DNA of 64,000 nt from an uncultured Gemmatimonadota bacterium (lineage in GTDB: Bacteria > Latescibacterota > UBA2968 > UBA8231): the NCBI GenBank assembly GCA_903893785.1, contig CAITNQ010000180.1, positions 1-64,000 on the forward strand. The letters run 5' to 3'. Under the pieces are notes generated by a model. That model saw only the letters and a list, made by a program, of their open reading frames with translations, did not search any database and was not told the DNA's origin. Both the position numbers and the translations under genes were made by a program. Position 1 is the stretch's first letter, and every line of letters begins with the position of its first letter. Shown here in pieces: positions 42,904-51,399 of the stretch.

Positions 42904-45240
42904 TCAGTGCCGGTGCTTGGTGCGGGCAATGATGTGTTCCTGCAGTTCCGGCGGGATCAGCTTGAACATCTGCGAATAGCCGGCGACCCGCACGGGGATG
43001 TTGCCGTAATGCTCGGGATCGGCCTGGGCCTGGCGCAGGCGCTCGACGGTGGTCACGTTCCACTGCATCTGACCGACGCCCATGTCGATGGCGCCGCGGA
43101 TCAACTGCGTGAGGCGGTTGACACCCGCGTCGCCCGCGATAACCGCCGGGTCGATCTCGATGATGGCCGCCGAAGCCCCGCCGGCCCGATGGTGCGGCAT
43201 GCGCGCCACCGAGCTCAACAGTGCGGTCACGCCCTGCTCGTCGCGGCCCTGGTGCGCCGACAGCGAGTACGCCAAGGGCTCACCGGCACGGCGACCGTCC
43301 GGCGTAGCGCCCACCGCCTTGCCGAAGGCCAGGTTCACGTGGAAGGAGAACAGGTGGACGTGGTAACGCCCGTTGAGCGGGCTGCGCATGGTGTCCATCA
43401 GGTCGATGAAGTCATTGGCGACCTGCTGCGCCAAGGCATCCACAGCGACGATGTCGTTACCATACTTGGGCGCCCGACGGACAAGCAGCTGACGCAGGGG
43501 CTCGGCGTCGGCGAAGTCGCCGCGCAGGGCCTCCAGCAACTGGGCCGCCGGGAGCTGACCTTCGTCGAAGACCAGCTGCCGGATGGCAGCCAGCGAATCG
43601 GCGGTGTTGGCGGTGCCGAGGAAGCAGATGGAGTGGTAGTTGTACACAGGCCCGCCATCGGTGATGTCGCGGCCCCGGGCAATGCAGTCGTCGGTGAGCG
43701 TTGACCAGCACGGCAGCGGCCCACGCTCGCGCTGCGCCAGCTCACCGCGGTTGCACAGATAGACCATGCGCCGGGCGAAGAAATCCACCTGGCGCCCGTA
43801 GGCCTGGTATAGCGAGGCGAAGTCGGCGTGGTCCGTCAACAGGCCGGTGGGTGGCCCCAGGCGCACTCCGGAGCGCGGGTCCACGCCGTCGAACAGCGCC
43901 AGTTCCAGGCACTTGGTGGAGTTGAACCACCCCGATACAGCGTGGGGATTGGTCTTGCCCGGGACGGTCAACTCGATGCAGCCGATGGGGGCGTACCCGC
44001 GCGCGTCTGCCAGGGCGATGCCCCGGTCGGCCAGAGCCGGCACGAAGCATTCGTCGTTGAACATGAACGGAATGCCCCCGCCCCGGGCGATCAGCTGCGC
44101 CGCCAGTTCCAGGAAGGCTTCGGGACTGCGTCGATGGACCCGCAGCGATACGTCGCGGACGAAGTCCACCTCGCGAGTGGCTTCCAGAATGAGGTGGCTC
44201 AGCTCGCAGGTGGCGTCATTGCCGTCGGCGTCCAACCCGCCCAGAACAATGGCCTGCACATCGTAGTCCAGATACAGCTTGCAGGCCAACTCGGCCATCC
44301 ACTCCCCGGCCGCTTCCCGGTCAAGACGCCCCTCGGCCAGGTCCCGCTGGTAATAGGGCGACAGGATCTGGTCCAACCGGCCGATGGAGTTGGCGTTGAT
44401 GCCGTCCTCGCCACAGGTCAGGACATGAGCAAACCACAGCGCCTGCACGGCTTCGGCCAGAGTCTGTGCGGGGTGTTCGGGCACCCGGGTGCAGGTCCTT
44501 GCCAGCTGCTGCAGGCGGGCTCGGTCCTGGGGATCGGTGGCCACCTCGGCCAGGGCCAGGGCCTGTTCGGCGTAACGGCGCCCCAAGCGGATGCCCGCAT
44601 CGCACACCGCCAACGCCGCGCGCCAGAAATTCTCGCGCTGCGGGAACTCCGGATCCGCCAAGTCGGCCGCTTCGAGCCGGGCCGTGATCTCGGCGCGAAT
44701 GCCGGCGAAGCCGAGACGCAGCACTTTGGCGAAATCGCGGATGGAGTGGTTCTCCACCCAGCCACCCGCCCAGTACACTGTGCCGGACTCCGCTGCCGCG
44801 CTCCACCCGCCGCTGCCAGCCCCGTGCTCGCGCGCGCCCTCGCCGATGGCCCAGTGCGGTTCACCCGAGCCGCTCCACAACTGGACCGCGCGCCGCACCT
44901 CGGCTTCCTGTTCACCCACGCCCAGCGCCTGCAACCACACCGCGTCGCTGGGGTCCGCCGGCCGGTGACAGGCGAAACCGAAACCGCCGACCGATGGCGC
45001 CATGTGCTCGCCGGCCAGGCGCCAATGCGGATGAATCACCACGGGCGCCAGGTCGACCAACTCAGCCAATAGCCCGGCCCGCACCTGCACGCGTGAACGC
45101 CCAGGCTGCAGCGCCCGCCACAGAGCCACGTCCCGCGTAAACGGGTTCATCCCCACCTGGAACGACCCCCCGCGGCGCATGACATCTTCACGCAGCAGCG
45201 CCAGACGGGTACTGACGGCAGCGTCAACGGCAATCGACAT
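42904..45240 (-). CDS. Glycyl radical enzyme of eliminase type (PFL-like family), 1
   Basis: A 778-residue pyruvate formate-lyase family protein. The thiyl radical Cys421 and Glu423 form the GCIE motif (RGYAPIGCIELTVPG), and the radical glycine is Gly754 in VRVAGYSQM near the C-terminus. The Cys-x-Glu arrangement is found in dehydratases and C-N/C-S lyases, not in pyruvate formate-lyase itself, which has Cys-Cys. The substrate is unknown; no close match to choline, glycerol or isethionate enzymes is evident by eye. It must be activated by a radical-SAM enzyme, but none is encoded in this window. It heads an operon with GH38 mannosidase and a ceramidase-like gene and has a good promoter candidate upstream. 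Anaerobic expression is implied. Confidence 0.9.
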   Translation of the reverse strand: MSIAVDAAVSTRLALLREDVMRRGGSFQVGMNPFTRDVALWRALQPGRSRVQVRAGLLAELVDLAPVVIHPHWRLAGEHMAPSVGGFGFACHRPADPSDAVWLQALGVGEQEAEVRRAVQLWSGSGEPHWAIGEGAREHGAGSGGWSAAAESGTVYWAGGWVENHSIRDFAKVLRLGFAGIRAEITARLEAADLADPEFPQRENFWRAALAVCDAGIRLGRRYAEQALALAEVATDPQDRARLQQLARTCTRVPEHPAQTLAEAVQALWFAHVLTCGEDGINANSIGRLDQILSPYYQRDLAEGRLDREAAGEWMAELACKLYLDYDVQAIVLGGLDADGNDATCELSHLILEATREVDFVRDVSLRVHRRSPEAFLELAAQLIARGGGIPFMFNDECFVPALADRGIALADARGYAPIGCIELTVPGKTNPHAVSGWFNSTKCLELALFDGVDPRSGVRLGPPTGLLTDHADFASLYQAYGRQVDFFARRMVYLCNRGELAQRERGPLPCWSTLTDDCIARGRDITDGGPVYNYHSICFLGTANTADSLAAIRQLVFDEGQLPAAQLLEALRGDFADAEPLRQLLVRRAPKYGNDIVAVDALAQQVANDFIDLMDTMRSPLNGRYHVHLFSFHVNLAFGKAVGATPDGRRAGEPLAYSLSAHQGRDEQGVTALLSSVARMPHHRAGGASAAIIEIDPAVIAGDAGVNRLTQLIRGAIDMGVGQMQWNVTTVERLRQAQADPEHYGNIPVRVAGYSQMFKLIPPELQEHIIARTKHRH

Positions 45241-45566
45241 GCATCACCTCGGGGATACGGCGTGACAGAAACGGGCCGGCCCGTCGGGCCCGCCCGCGAC
45301 TGGGGGCTCGGAGGAAGGCGTTGCCGCACTGCCCCGATATAGAAAATAGCCTCCCGGGCCGCTCGGGCCAAGCCAAACTGGCGCCGGGGGCGGCCCGTTG
45401 CACCCATTCGCGGGCAACGGCCGCGGCCCCGCCGTCGGCGCCGCGGCGCCCGGATCGGCGCGCCGCCGAACCCACCCGCAGCCGGGCGGCCAAACCACCG
45501 CGGGGCCACCGCGTCAGCAGGACTACCGACAGGTGAGTTCGGGCCGCGCAGCAGGTGCAGAATAGG
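45241..45566. other. Gap between two minus-strand operons
   Basis: 326 bases between the Gfo/Idh stop and the glycyl radical enzyme start. Contains the promoter candidate and inverted repeat given separately. No gene. Confidence 0.6.
45343..45371 (-). promoter_or_regulatory. Candidate promoter for the glycyl radical/GH38 operon
   Basis: On the minus strand TTGGCC (45366-45371), 17 bases and TATTTT (45343-45348, preceded by GC) form a promoter-like pair, about 95 bases upstream of the start. A bulged inverted repeat GGCCCGTTGC / GCAACGGCC at 45392-45422 lies just upstream and could be an activator site. Confidence 0.4.
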
Positions 45567-46535
45567 CTAGAGTTCCTGGACCTGGCCGGTGCGGATGGCC
45601 CGGTCGGCGGCCAGCACCATGCGCGTGGCCTGGATGCCGTCGTGCACCGTCAATTCGGGCTGGCGTCCCTGCCGCAAGGCGGCAATGAACTCTTCGTTCT
45701 CCAGCTGGAACCCCTCTTCCTCGTCGCGCTGCTCGACGCGGGTTTCCTGACCATCGAAGAAGGTGGCCTTCTTGAGGCGGTCATATAGCTGCACGCTACG
45801 GCCGTTGCCAAACAGCTCGAAGAAGAACTTGGAGGTGTAGGGCCCCAGGCAGGCGTCGCCCTGGATCCAGCTGGCCACGTGGCCATTGGCGAACTGGATC
45901 GAGGCGACGCATTGATCGATGCACGGGTGCCCGGGATGAGTCAGGGTGCCGCCGGCGGCCCAGATGCGCCGCGGCTCGCTGCCGGACAGGAAGCGGATGA
46001 TGTCCGTGGTGTGGCAGCCCTGGCTGTGCACATTGGCGCCGCCCTGGATCGGATCCTGGGCCCAGGCGGTATCGCCCCAGCGACCGTCCATCATCTGCCC
46101 CACCAGCACCTGCGGCTCTGGGATGAACTGGCGGGCCTGCCGGATCAGCGGGTAGTAGCGCATCTTGAACGCCGGCATCATTCGGACACCGGTCCGCGCC
46201 ACGGCCTCGGCCACCGCTTCGCACTCCTCCAGCTTCAGGGCCAGGGGTTTCTCGATGAGGATATCTTTGCCGGCCTGCGCCGCGGCGATGGCCAAAGGGG
46301 CGTGGGAATCGTGCCGGGTGACGATGTACACAGCCTGAATGCGGTCGTCACCAAGCACGCGCCGCACGTCCGTGGTGGCGTAGTCGCCGCCGAACTCGTG
46401 GAGCGCGCGGGTCGCCGCCTCCTCGTTCAGATCGACATAGGCCAGGAAACGGGCGCCCTCTACCTTGGCCACGCAACCCGCGTGGACGCGGCCCAAACCG
46501 CCGCATCCGATCAATGCCAGACCGATCTGGCTCAT
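45567..46535 (-). CDS. Gfo/Idh/MocA family oxidoreductase
   Basis: A 322-residue NAD(P)-dependent oxidoreductase. The Rossmann motif is GCGGLGRVHA (10-19), and EKPLAL (95-100) carries the conserved Lys. GANVHSQGCHTTDIIRF matches the His/Asp segment that holds the catalytic residues. Family members oxidise or reduce sugars, inositols or their derivatives. It is third in an operon with MttB and a UROD-like protein (39-base gap; GGAGAG precedes the ATG). It may process a sugar-linked or methylated substrate together with them. Confidence 0.88.
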   Translation of the reverse strand: MSQIGLALIGCGGLGRVHAGCVAKVEGARFLAYVDLNEEAATRALHEFGGDYATTDVRRVLGDDRIQAVYIVTRHDSHAPLAIAAAQAGKDILIEKPLALKLEECEAVAEAVARTGVRMMPAFKMRYYPLIRQARQFIPEPQVLVGQMMDGRWGDTAWAQDPIQGGANVHSQGCHTTDIIRFLSGSEPRRIWAAGGTLTHPGHPCIDQCVASIQFANGHVASWIQGDACLGPYTSKFFFELFGNGRSVQLYDRLKKATFFDGQETRVEQRDEEEGFQLENEEFIAALRQGRQPELTVHDGIQATRMVLAADRAIRTGQVQEL

Positions 46536-46574
46536 GGGTTCTCTCCTCGGCTGCGGGCCGGTTCAGGCCCCGCG

Positions 46575-47642
46575 TCAACCGGCCAGGGGCAGCTGCCCCC
46601 ACCGGGCAATACCGCGGGCAATGGCCAGCATGCTGGCCTGCCACCGGTCGGCGGGTATGTCTTCGGTGATGCCGATGATGAAGCGGTTACCAGGCGCCGC
46701 CTGGCGGACCAGTTCGCCGGTTACCGCCTCGACCGTGGACGGCGGCTGCAGGTGGATCGAGGACGGGAAATTGATCCACAGGAACTTGTCGGGCCAGCGG
46801 TCCAGGGCTTCGGTCACGCCCAGGTCGCAATCCGGCGGCGGGGTAAAGGCTTCGATGTAGTCCAACGGCGAGGCGGCCACCAGGTCGGCCCAAGCCCGGT
46901 TGTTGCCGTCCAGATGCGAGCCCAGGAGAACACCGTGGGGGTGCAGTTCCGCGGCTGCCTCGTGATACAACGGCACGCAGTACCGGGCGAACCGCTCCAA
47001 CCCCATCACCTCGGGCACCTCGTTGCCGCCGTAGTTGGCGTGGGACGCCGGCGAACGGCCCACCAGTCGGTACACCTCGCGCTGGCGCTGGCACATGACT
47101 TCGTACAGGGCCAGAACCTCGTCCTGGCGCTCGGCCCACTCCACCGCAAAAGTCTCCACACCCATCCAACTGATCATGATCTGGTGCAGCGGCGTCAGCC
47201 CCAGACCCGCGCGCAGGATAAAGTCCTCGCCCAATTCCGCTTCGCGGCGGCGATAGGCGTCGTAGTCGGGCGCGAACTGCTGGTCCTCCACCAGGTACCG
47301 CAGGACGCGGTAGTCCTCCGGCCGCTTGAAGAGCTTCTCGACGTGCCACGAGGTAAAACCGGCCGGCCGCGTCAGTTCGCTGACTGAGCCCACGGGCGTT
47401 TCAATGACGCTCTCGACCAGGCTCACCCCGTCGCGTTCGAGCGGCCACGAGCGACGGCGCACATTGGGCGTGTGGGTGGTGTACACGGACGTCCGATAGA
47501 CGATACACAGACCGTCATCGCGCAGCTGCCGCTCCACCGTGCACTGCGGTATCATGCATTCGTACATGGTCAGCGGTACGCGGTCGGGCAGGTCGCCCCG
47601 CATGACCGCCTCCACCCGCCGTCTGGGCGTCATGGCTATCAT
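46575..47642 (-). CDS. Uroporphyrinogen decarboxylase-like protein (methyltransferase group), 1
   Basis: A 355-residue protein of the UROD/MtaA/CmuA superfamily. The pattern TPRRRVEAVMRGDLPDRVP at the N-terminus is the family opening, and the late strands (FLWINFPSSIHL, FIIGITEDIP) fit. In corrinoid methyltransferases zinc is held by His-x-Cys and a later Cys. Here the equivalent positions read HLD (His243, Asp245) and ITE (Glu327), so a metal site with Asp/Glu is possible. It is not a heme-biosynthesis UROD: the arginine-rich N-terminal substrate motif is missing. The ATG at 47642 overlaps the MttB stop (ATGA); ATG at 47633 is an alternative. Confidence 0.82.
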   Translation of the reverse strand: MIAMTPRRRVEAVMRGDLPDRVPLTMYECMIPQCTVERQLRDDGLCIVYRTSVYTTHTPNVRRRSWPLERDGVSLVESVIETPVGSVSELTRPAGFTSWHVEKLFKRPEDYRVLRYLVEDQQFAPDYDAYRRREAELGEDFILRAGLGLTPLHQIMISWMGVETFAVEWAERQDEVLALYEVMCQRQREVYRLVGRSPASHANYGGNEVPEVMGLERFARYCVPLYHEAAAELHPHGVLLGSHLDGNNRAWADLVAASPLDYIEAFTPPPDCDLGVTEALDRWPDKFLWINFPSSIHLQPPSTVEAVTGELVRQAAPGNRFIIGITEDIPADRWQASMLAIARGIARWGQLPLAG

Positions 47643-49072
47643 CCTGGCCCCAGGCGGCGACGCGCCGACGCGACGATCCGGCTGATCTCACGCTCGGTGG
47701 CGTCGTCCAGGGGGGTGGGCTCGTGTTGGCGCAGAAGTTCGTCCTTGCGGTCCACGCAACGTCGGTGCAGATCGCGCGCCCCGTCTTCGGCCCAGGCCGC
47801 CCAGTAGCGTCGGTCGAGCAGGCGCGGGAACCAGAGCTCCTGGCGGAAATGGCGCAGGGTGTGGTCGCTGTCGAGGAAGGTGCCGTCGTGGCCGGCCGTG
47901 CGGATGGCGTCCAGGCCCAAGCGCTCGTCGTCCACCTCAAAGCCGCGCACGAAGCGCTCGATGTATTCGATGATCTCGTGTTGCATGAGCAGCATGGGCA
48001 GCGACGACCCCTGATCGACGCCGCTGATGCCCAGGTGACCGAAAATGTCGGCGCCGGCCATCACGCCGCACAGCAGCGTCATCCCGGCCTCCAGGCCGGC
48101 TTGGGCATCGGGCACCTTGCTGTCGGTAAGGCCCACGTTGATGTACACCGGCAGGCCATAGTGCTTGCCCATCTGGGTCATGGCCACGGCCATTAGCGCC
48201 TGCTCCGGGCCGGCAAACACCAATTGCGTGGTGGCCATGTCGAAGGCATGCGGAATGCCGCCGTAGCACACCGGCAGGCCGGGCCGGATAAGCTGGGTGA
48301 TGCAGATGCCGGCCAGAATCTCGGCATTCTCCTGCGCCAGGGTGCCGGCCAGGGTTCCCGGCGCGGTCGCGCCCACCTGAGCCATGGGCCCGATGGGCAC
48401 CGGCAGCGAGAACTGCGCCGTCTCGTACAGCAGATCGATGCCGTCGAAGGGGAACTTGAGCGGGCTGATGGGCTCCAGGAAGGGATAGGCCAGGGGCCGC
48501 TGGGTCGCCGCCAGTTCGCCCCCGGCGACCGCCGCCATGATCTCCAGGACATACCGGGCCGAGACCCGATCGTGGAACCAGAAATGGATGGGTTTGGTGG
48601 TGTGGCGCACCTGCGCCGCTGCGACCTCGACGCAGCGGTAGGCCACCGGCAGGTCCTGCGGATCGGCCATGGCGCCGACCAGGTTGATGCCGGGCAGGGC
48701 ATCGCCCAACCGAGTGGCGGTGACCACGTCGTCCAGGGTGGCGTAACGGCGCTCACGGCCGTCGTCGCTGAGCCAGAGCGCCTCGCCGGCGATGGTATTG
48801 TAGTTGCGTTCGCCAACCCCGAAGCGGGCCTGACGACGCGGGTCGCGGCCGTAAAGGGTGAAGGACTTGCCGCAGCTGCGGAGGCTGCGCTCCACCAGCT
48901 CTTCCGGGATGAGCACCAGGCCGTGCTCGTCATCGACGCGGGCCCCGGCTTCGGCGAACAGCCGGCGCACCGGGGCATGCGGCACGCGCACGCCGATGGT
49001 GGCCAGCACCTCGAGCGAGGCCCGATGCAGCCGGCCGATGCGCTCGGTGTCGAGCACTCTCAGGTGTTCCAT
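47639..49072 (-). CDS. MttB-family methyltransferase without pyrrolysine
   Basis: A 477-residue member of the trimethylamine methyltransferase family. LHRASLEVLATIGVRV and the long barrel with GLTDSKVPDAQAGLEAGMT and ADIFGHLGISGVDQGSS are typical. There is no in-frame amber codon, so this is a non-pyrrolysine type. Characterised non-Pyl members demethylate glycine betaine, carnitine or related quaternary amines and pass the methyl group to a corrinoid protein; none is encoded here. GGAGG lies 4-5 bases upstream of the ATG at 49072. It is first in an operon with a UROD-like protein and a Gfo/Idh oxidoreductase and divergent from a second UROD-like gene. Confidence 0.88.
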   Translation of the reverse strand: MEHLRVLDTERIGRLHRASLEVLATIGVRVPHAPVRRLFAEAGARVDDEHGLVLIPEELVERSLRSCGKSFTLYGRDPRRQARFGVGERNYNTIAGEALWLSDDGRERRYATLDDVVTATRLGDALPGINLVGAMADPQDLPVAYRCVEVAAAQVRHTTKPIHFWFHDRVSARYVLEIMAAVAGGELAATQRPLAYPFLEPISPLKFPFDGIDLLYETAQFSLPVPIGPMAQVGATAPGTLAGTLAQENAEILAGICITQLIRPGLPVCYGGIPHAFDMATTQLVFAGPEQALMAVAMTQMGKHYGLPVYINVGLTDSKVPDAQAGLEAGMTLLCGVMAGADIFGHLGISGVDQGSSLPMLLMQHEIIEYIERFVRGFEVDDERLGLDAIRTAGHDGTFLDSDHTLRHFRQELWFPRLLDRRYWAAWAEDGARDLHRRCVDRKDELLRQHEPTPLDDATEREISRIVASARRRLGPG

Positions 49073-49245
49073 GCCACCTCCAGCGAAGCCGGCGCCTGCT
49101 GGCGTACCGCGGCCCGCCATGCGGGGCCGTGCCGCCCCGAGGCCTGACGGGCCCACCGAGCGGCTTGCCGGCCGCCGCGCCGGTGCCGTGATTGGCCCGT
49201 GCCGCCGGCAACCCGCGCCGGTGGCCGACGCCACCGGCGCCGTGA

Positions 49246-49274
49246 ATACTACTGCATCGCCCCAGGATGATCAA
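49246..49274 (-). promoter_or_regulatory. Candidate promoter for the MttB operon
   Basis: On the minus strand TTGATC (49269-49274), 17 bases and TAGTAT (49246-49251). The leader would be about 170 bases. It lies very close to the start of the divergent UROD-like gene. Confidence 0.35.
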
Positions 49275-49298
49275 GGCAACCCGGACCCCGAGGGGAAC

Positions 49299-50366
49299 AT
49301 GACCGTACGGGAACGAATGGAGCGGATCTTCGCCGGCGAGAGGGTCGATCGCGTGCCCTTTGCCCTCAAGGGTTGGCGCATTGGCCCATCGGCCACCGAA
49401 CGACGGCTGCGCAACGAGGGCCTGCACATCCTCGACGCCCGGCCGGTGTACAGCGTCGCCTCACCTAACGTGTCCACCCAGACCCACGGCTATGCCCAGG
49501 AGGGCGTCTGGCATCAGCGCACGACGCTCCGTACGCCGCGGGGAGAGTTGTCCCAGGTGACCCGGCAGTCGGGGGGTACTACGTGGCGCGTGGAACGCCT
49601 GTTCAAGGGACCGCAAGACTACGCGGCTCTGCGCTCCATGGTAGCGGATCGCCGTTACGCGCCGGCGTACGAGGGGTATCTGCAGGCCGAAGCCGACATG
49701 GGCGAGGACGCCTATTTCAAGACCAACGCCCCGGGTTGCCCGCTGCACGAGGTCATGTACGAGATGATGGGCCTGGAAGCGTTTGCCGTGGAGTGGGCCG
49801 AACGACGCGATGAGGTCTTGGCGCTGACCGAGGCCATCGCAGCCAACGACCGCGACGCCCTGGCCATCACGGCCCGATCACCGGCCCGACTGGTGCAGTG
49901 CGGCGGCAACTACTCACCCGAAGTGCTCGGCCGCGAACGCTTCGTGGCCCATGTGGTCCCCCACTGGGAGGAAGCCGGCGCCCTGCTGCACGAGGGCGGC
50001 AAGCTCCTGGGCTGCCACCTGGACGCCGACAATCGGCTGTGGGCCGACCTGGTGCACCAGTCGCCCTTGGACTGGATCGAGGCCTTCACGCCGGCGCCAG
50101 ATACCGATATGACGCTGGCCGAAGCGCGGCAGGCCTGGCCCGGCAAGGTGCAGTTCATCAACTTCCCGTCGTCGGTCCACCTGGCCAGCGCCGAAGTCAT
50201 CGCCGCGACCACGCGCCAGTTGCTGCGCGAAGCCGCTCCCGGCGACGGGCTGATCATCGGCATCACGGAGAGTGTGCCTGAACACCGCTGGCGGGAGAGC
50301 TACAGCACCATCCTGGCGACGGTGAACCAATACGGGCGCCTGCCCATCGATCCGGACGCCTGCTGA
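49299..50366 (+). CDS. Uroporphyrinogen decarboxylase-like protein (methyltransferase group), 2
   Basis: A 355-residue paralogue of the UROD-like protein at 46575-47642; both share GLEAFAVEWAERRDEVLAL-type and INFPSSVHL segments and the same length. The metal positions again read HLD (His240, Asp242) and ITE (Glu324). This copy has Cys239 just before the His. GAGGGG precedes the ATG at 49299. It is the only plus-strand gene between 38.5 and 59 kb and is divergent from MttB, so the two promoters probably share a regulatory region. A methyl transfer role with MttB is inferred from position. Confidence 0.82.
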   Translation: MTVRERMERIFAGERVDRVPFALKGWRIGPSATERRLRNEGLHILDARPVYSVASPNVSTQTHGYAQEGVWHQRTTLRTPRGELSQVTRQSGGTTWRVERLFKGPQDYAALRSMVADRRYAPAYEGYLQAEADMGEDAYFKTNAPGCPLHEVMYEMMGLEAFAVEWAERRDEVLALTEAIAANDRDALAITARSPARLVQCGGNYSPEVLGRERFVAHVVPHWEEAGALLHEGGKLLGCHLDADNRLWADLVHQSPLDWIEAFTPAPDTDMTLAEARQAWPGKVQFINFPSSVHLASAEVIAATTRQLLREAAPGDGLIIGITESVPEHRWRESYSTILATVNQYGRLPIDPDAC

Positions 50367-50420
50367 CCGGCGGACGGGTCCGGCACCGTCACCCCGACGA
50401 CGCCGGACCCGCAGTCAACC

Positions 50421-51398
50421 TCACGCCCCCTGGCGCGCCTCGCCCAGTAGACGGGCGGCCTCCAGCAGGCGGTCGCGGTACCGCGCCTGCGTCGGCCGCC
50501 ACACGGACTGTAGATAGCCGGCGCGCCGAACTGGCGCGATGTGCTCGCGGGCAAAGGCGACGGTACCGGCCAGGTTGTCGGGGCAAGAGTGATTGCTGCC
50601 GGTCGGCACCTGGTCGAAGCCCTTCTCCTCCAACTGGAGATACGCCCGGATGTAGGTCTGGTGCGGATTCTGGTTGGCGTCGAGCGAGAAGCTCTGAGCA
50701 TAATACCAGTTGCTCTGCAGCACCTCCCGCGGCATGCGCGCCAGGTACTCGTCCGGATGGTGCCAGATGAAGTCTGACCAGACCCAACTGCGGGCCCCGC
50801 CCTTGGCCACCTCGTCCAGGTAGAAATAAAGGTCCCGCCACCACAGGTCGTGCTGGCGGATGACGACATACTCGTAGGTCCGCTGGTGCTCAGCGGTTTC
50901 CTCGTCCATGCCCAGATGGAACAGCCGCGGCCGCTCGAACAGGTCGATGACTTCGGCAATCAGATCGCGGCAGACCCCGTAGTACGTGTCGCTGGAGACC
51001 ATGCGGGCGTAGGGCCCCATCCAGGCGTCATGGCAGGCAGAGAAGTTGAGTTTGGGGATCGGCTCGAGCCCCAGGCCCCGCAGCCGCGCCAACTCGCGCC
51101 GCAGACGGTCGGTGGACCAGGCGTCGCGCACGGCGATCTCCGGATGGCTGTCGTAGCGCACCCCGTCGGCCAGGTCCAGGACCACCATGTTGGCACCGGC
51201 GGTGGCCAGCGCCTGCGTCACCTCGGCCCACAGGTCGTCTTCACACCGCAGGTAGGGCTGGAAGCAGGGGTACTCCTGCTCCTGCCCCGGAACAAGGCGA
51301 TCGGCCCACAGATTGCAGCCCACGTGCAGCAGACAGCCCCAGATGGCTTCGCACGGCAGCGCCGCCCCAGCGGCGTCGCGAGGTACCTCAACGGCCAT
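50421..51398 (-). CDS. GH20-like TIM barrel protein
   Basis: A 325-residue protein resembling the catalytic barrel of family 20 hexosaminidases. LFHLGMDEETAEHQ supplies an adjacent Asp-Glu pair of the kind used there, with KLNFSACHDAWMGPY and SSWVWSDFIWHH-like Trp-rich segments lining the pocket. The supporting domains of true GH20 enzymes are missing and similarity is limited, so the sugar cleaved is uncertain. The ATG at 51398 is preferred: the upstream SMP-30-like stop ends 1 base before it, and GAAAGG lies 8 bases before. It is the last gene of the six-gene operon. Confidence 0.65.
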   Translation of the reverse strand: MAVEVPRDAAGAALPCEAIWGCLLHVGCNLWADRLVPGQEQEYPCFQPYLRCEDDLWAEVTQALATAGANMVVLDLADGVRYDSHPEIAVRDAWSTDRLRRELARLRGLGLEPIPKLNFSACHDAWMGPYARMVSSDTYYGVCRDLIAEVIDLFERPRLFHLGMDEETAEHQRTYEYVVIRQHDLWWRDLYFYLDEVAKGGARSWVWSDFIWHHPDEYLARMPREVLQSNWYYAQSFSLDANQNPHQTYIRAYLQLEEKGFDQVPTGSNHSCPDNLAGTVAFAREHIAPVRRAGYLQSVWRPTQARYRDRLLEAARLLGEARQGA

Positions 51399-51399
51399 G

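Noticed and set aside
45879..47387. Plus-strand frame of 502 residues opposite the Gfo/Idh and UROD-like genes
   Set aside because: Spans two minus-strand genes and their junction, with the His/Gln/Val/Gly bias of an antisense frame.
47639..49072. Pyrrolysine-containing MttB
   Set aside because: No in-frame TAG is present and the frame is uninterrupted to its TGA stop.
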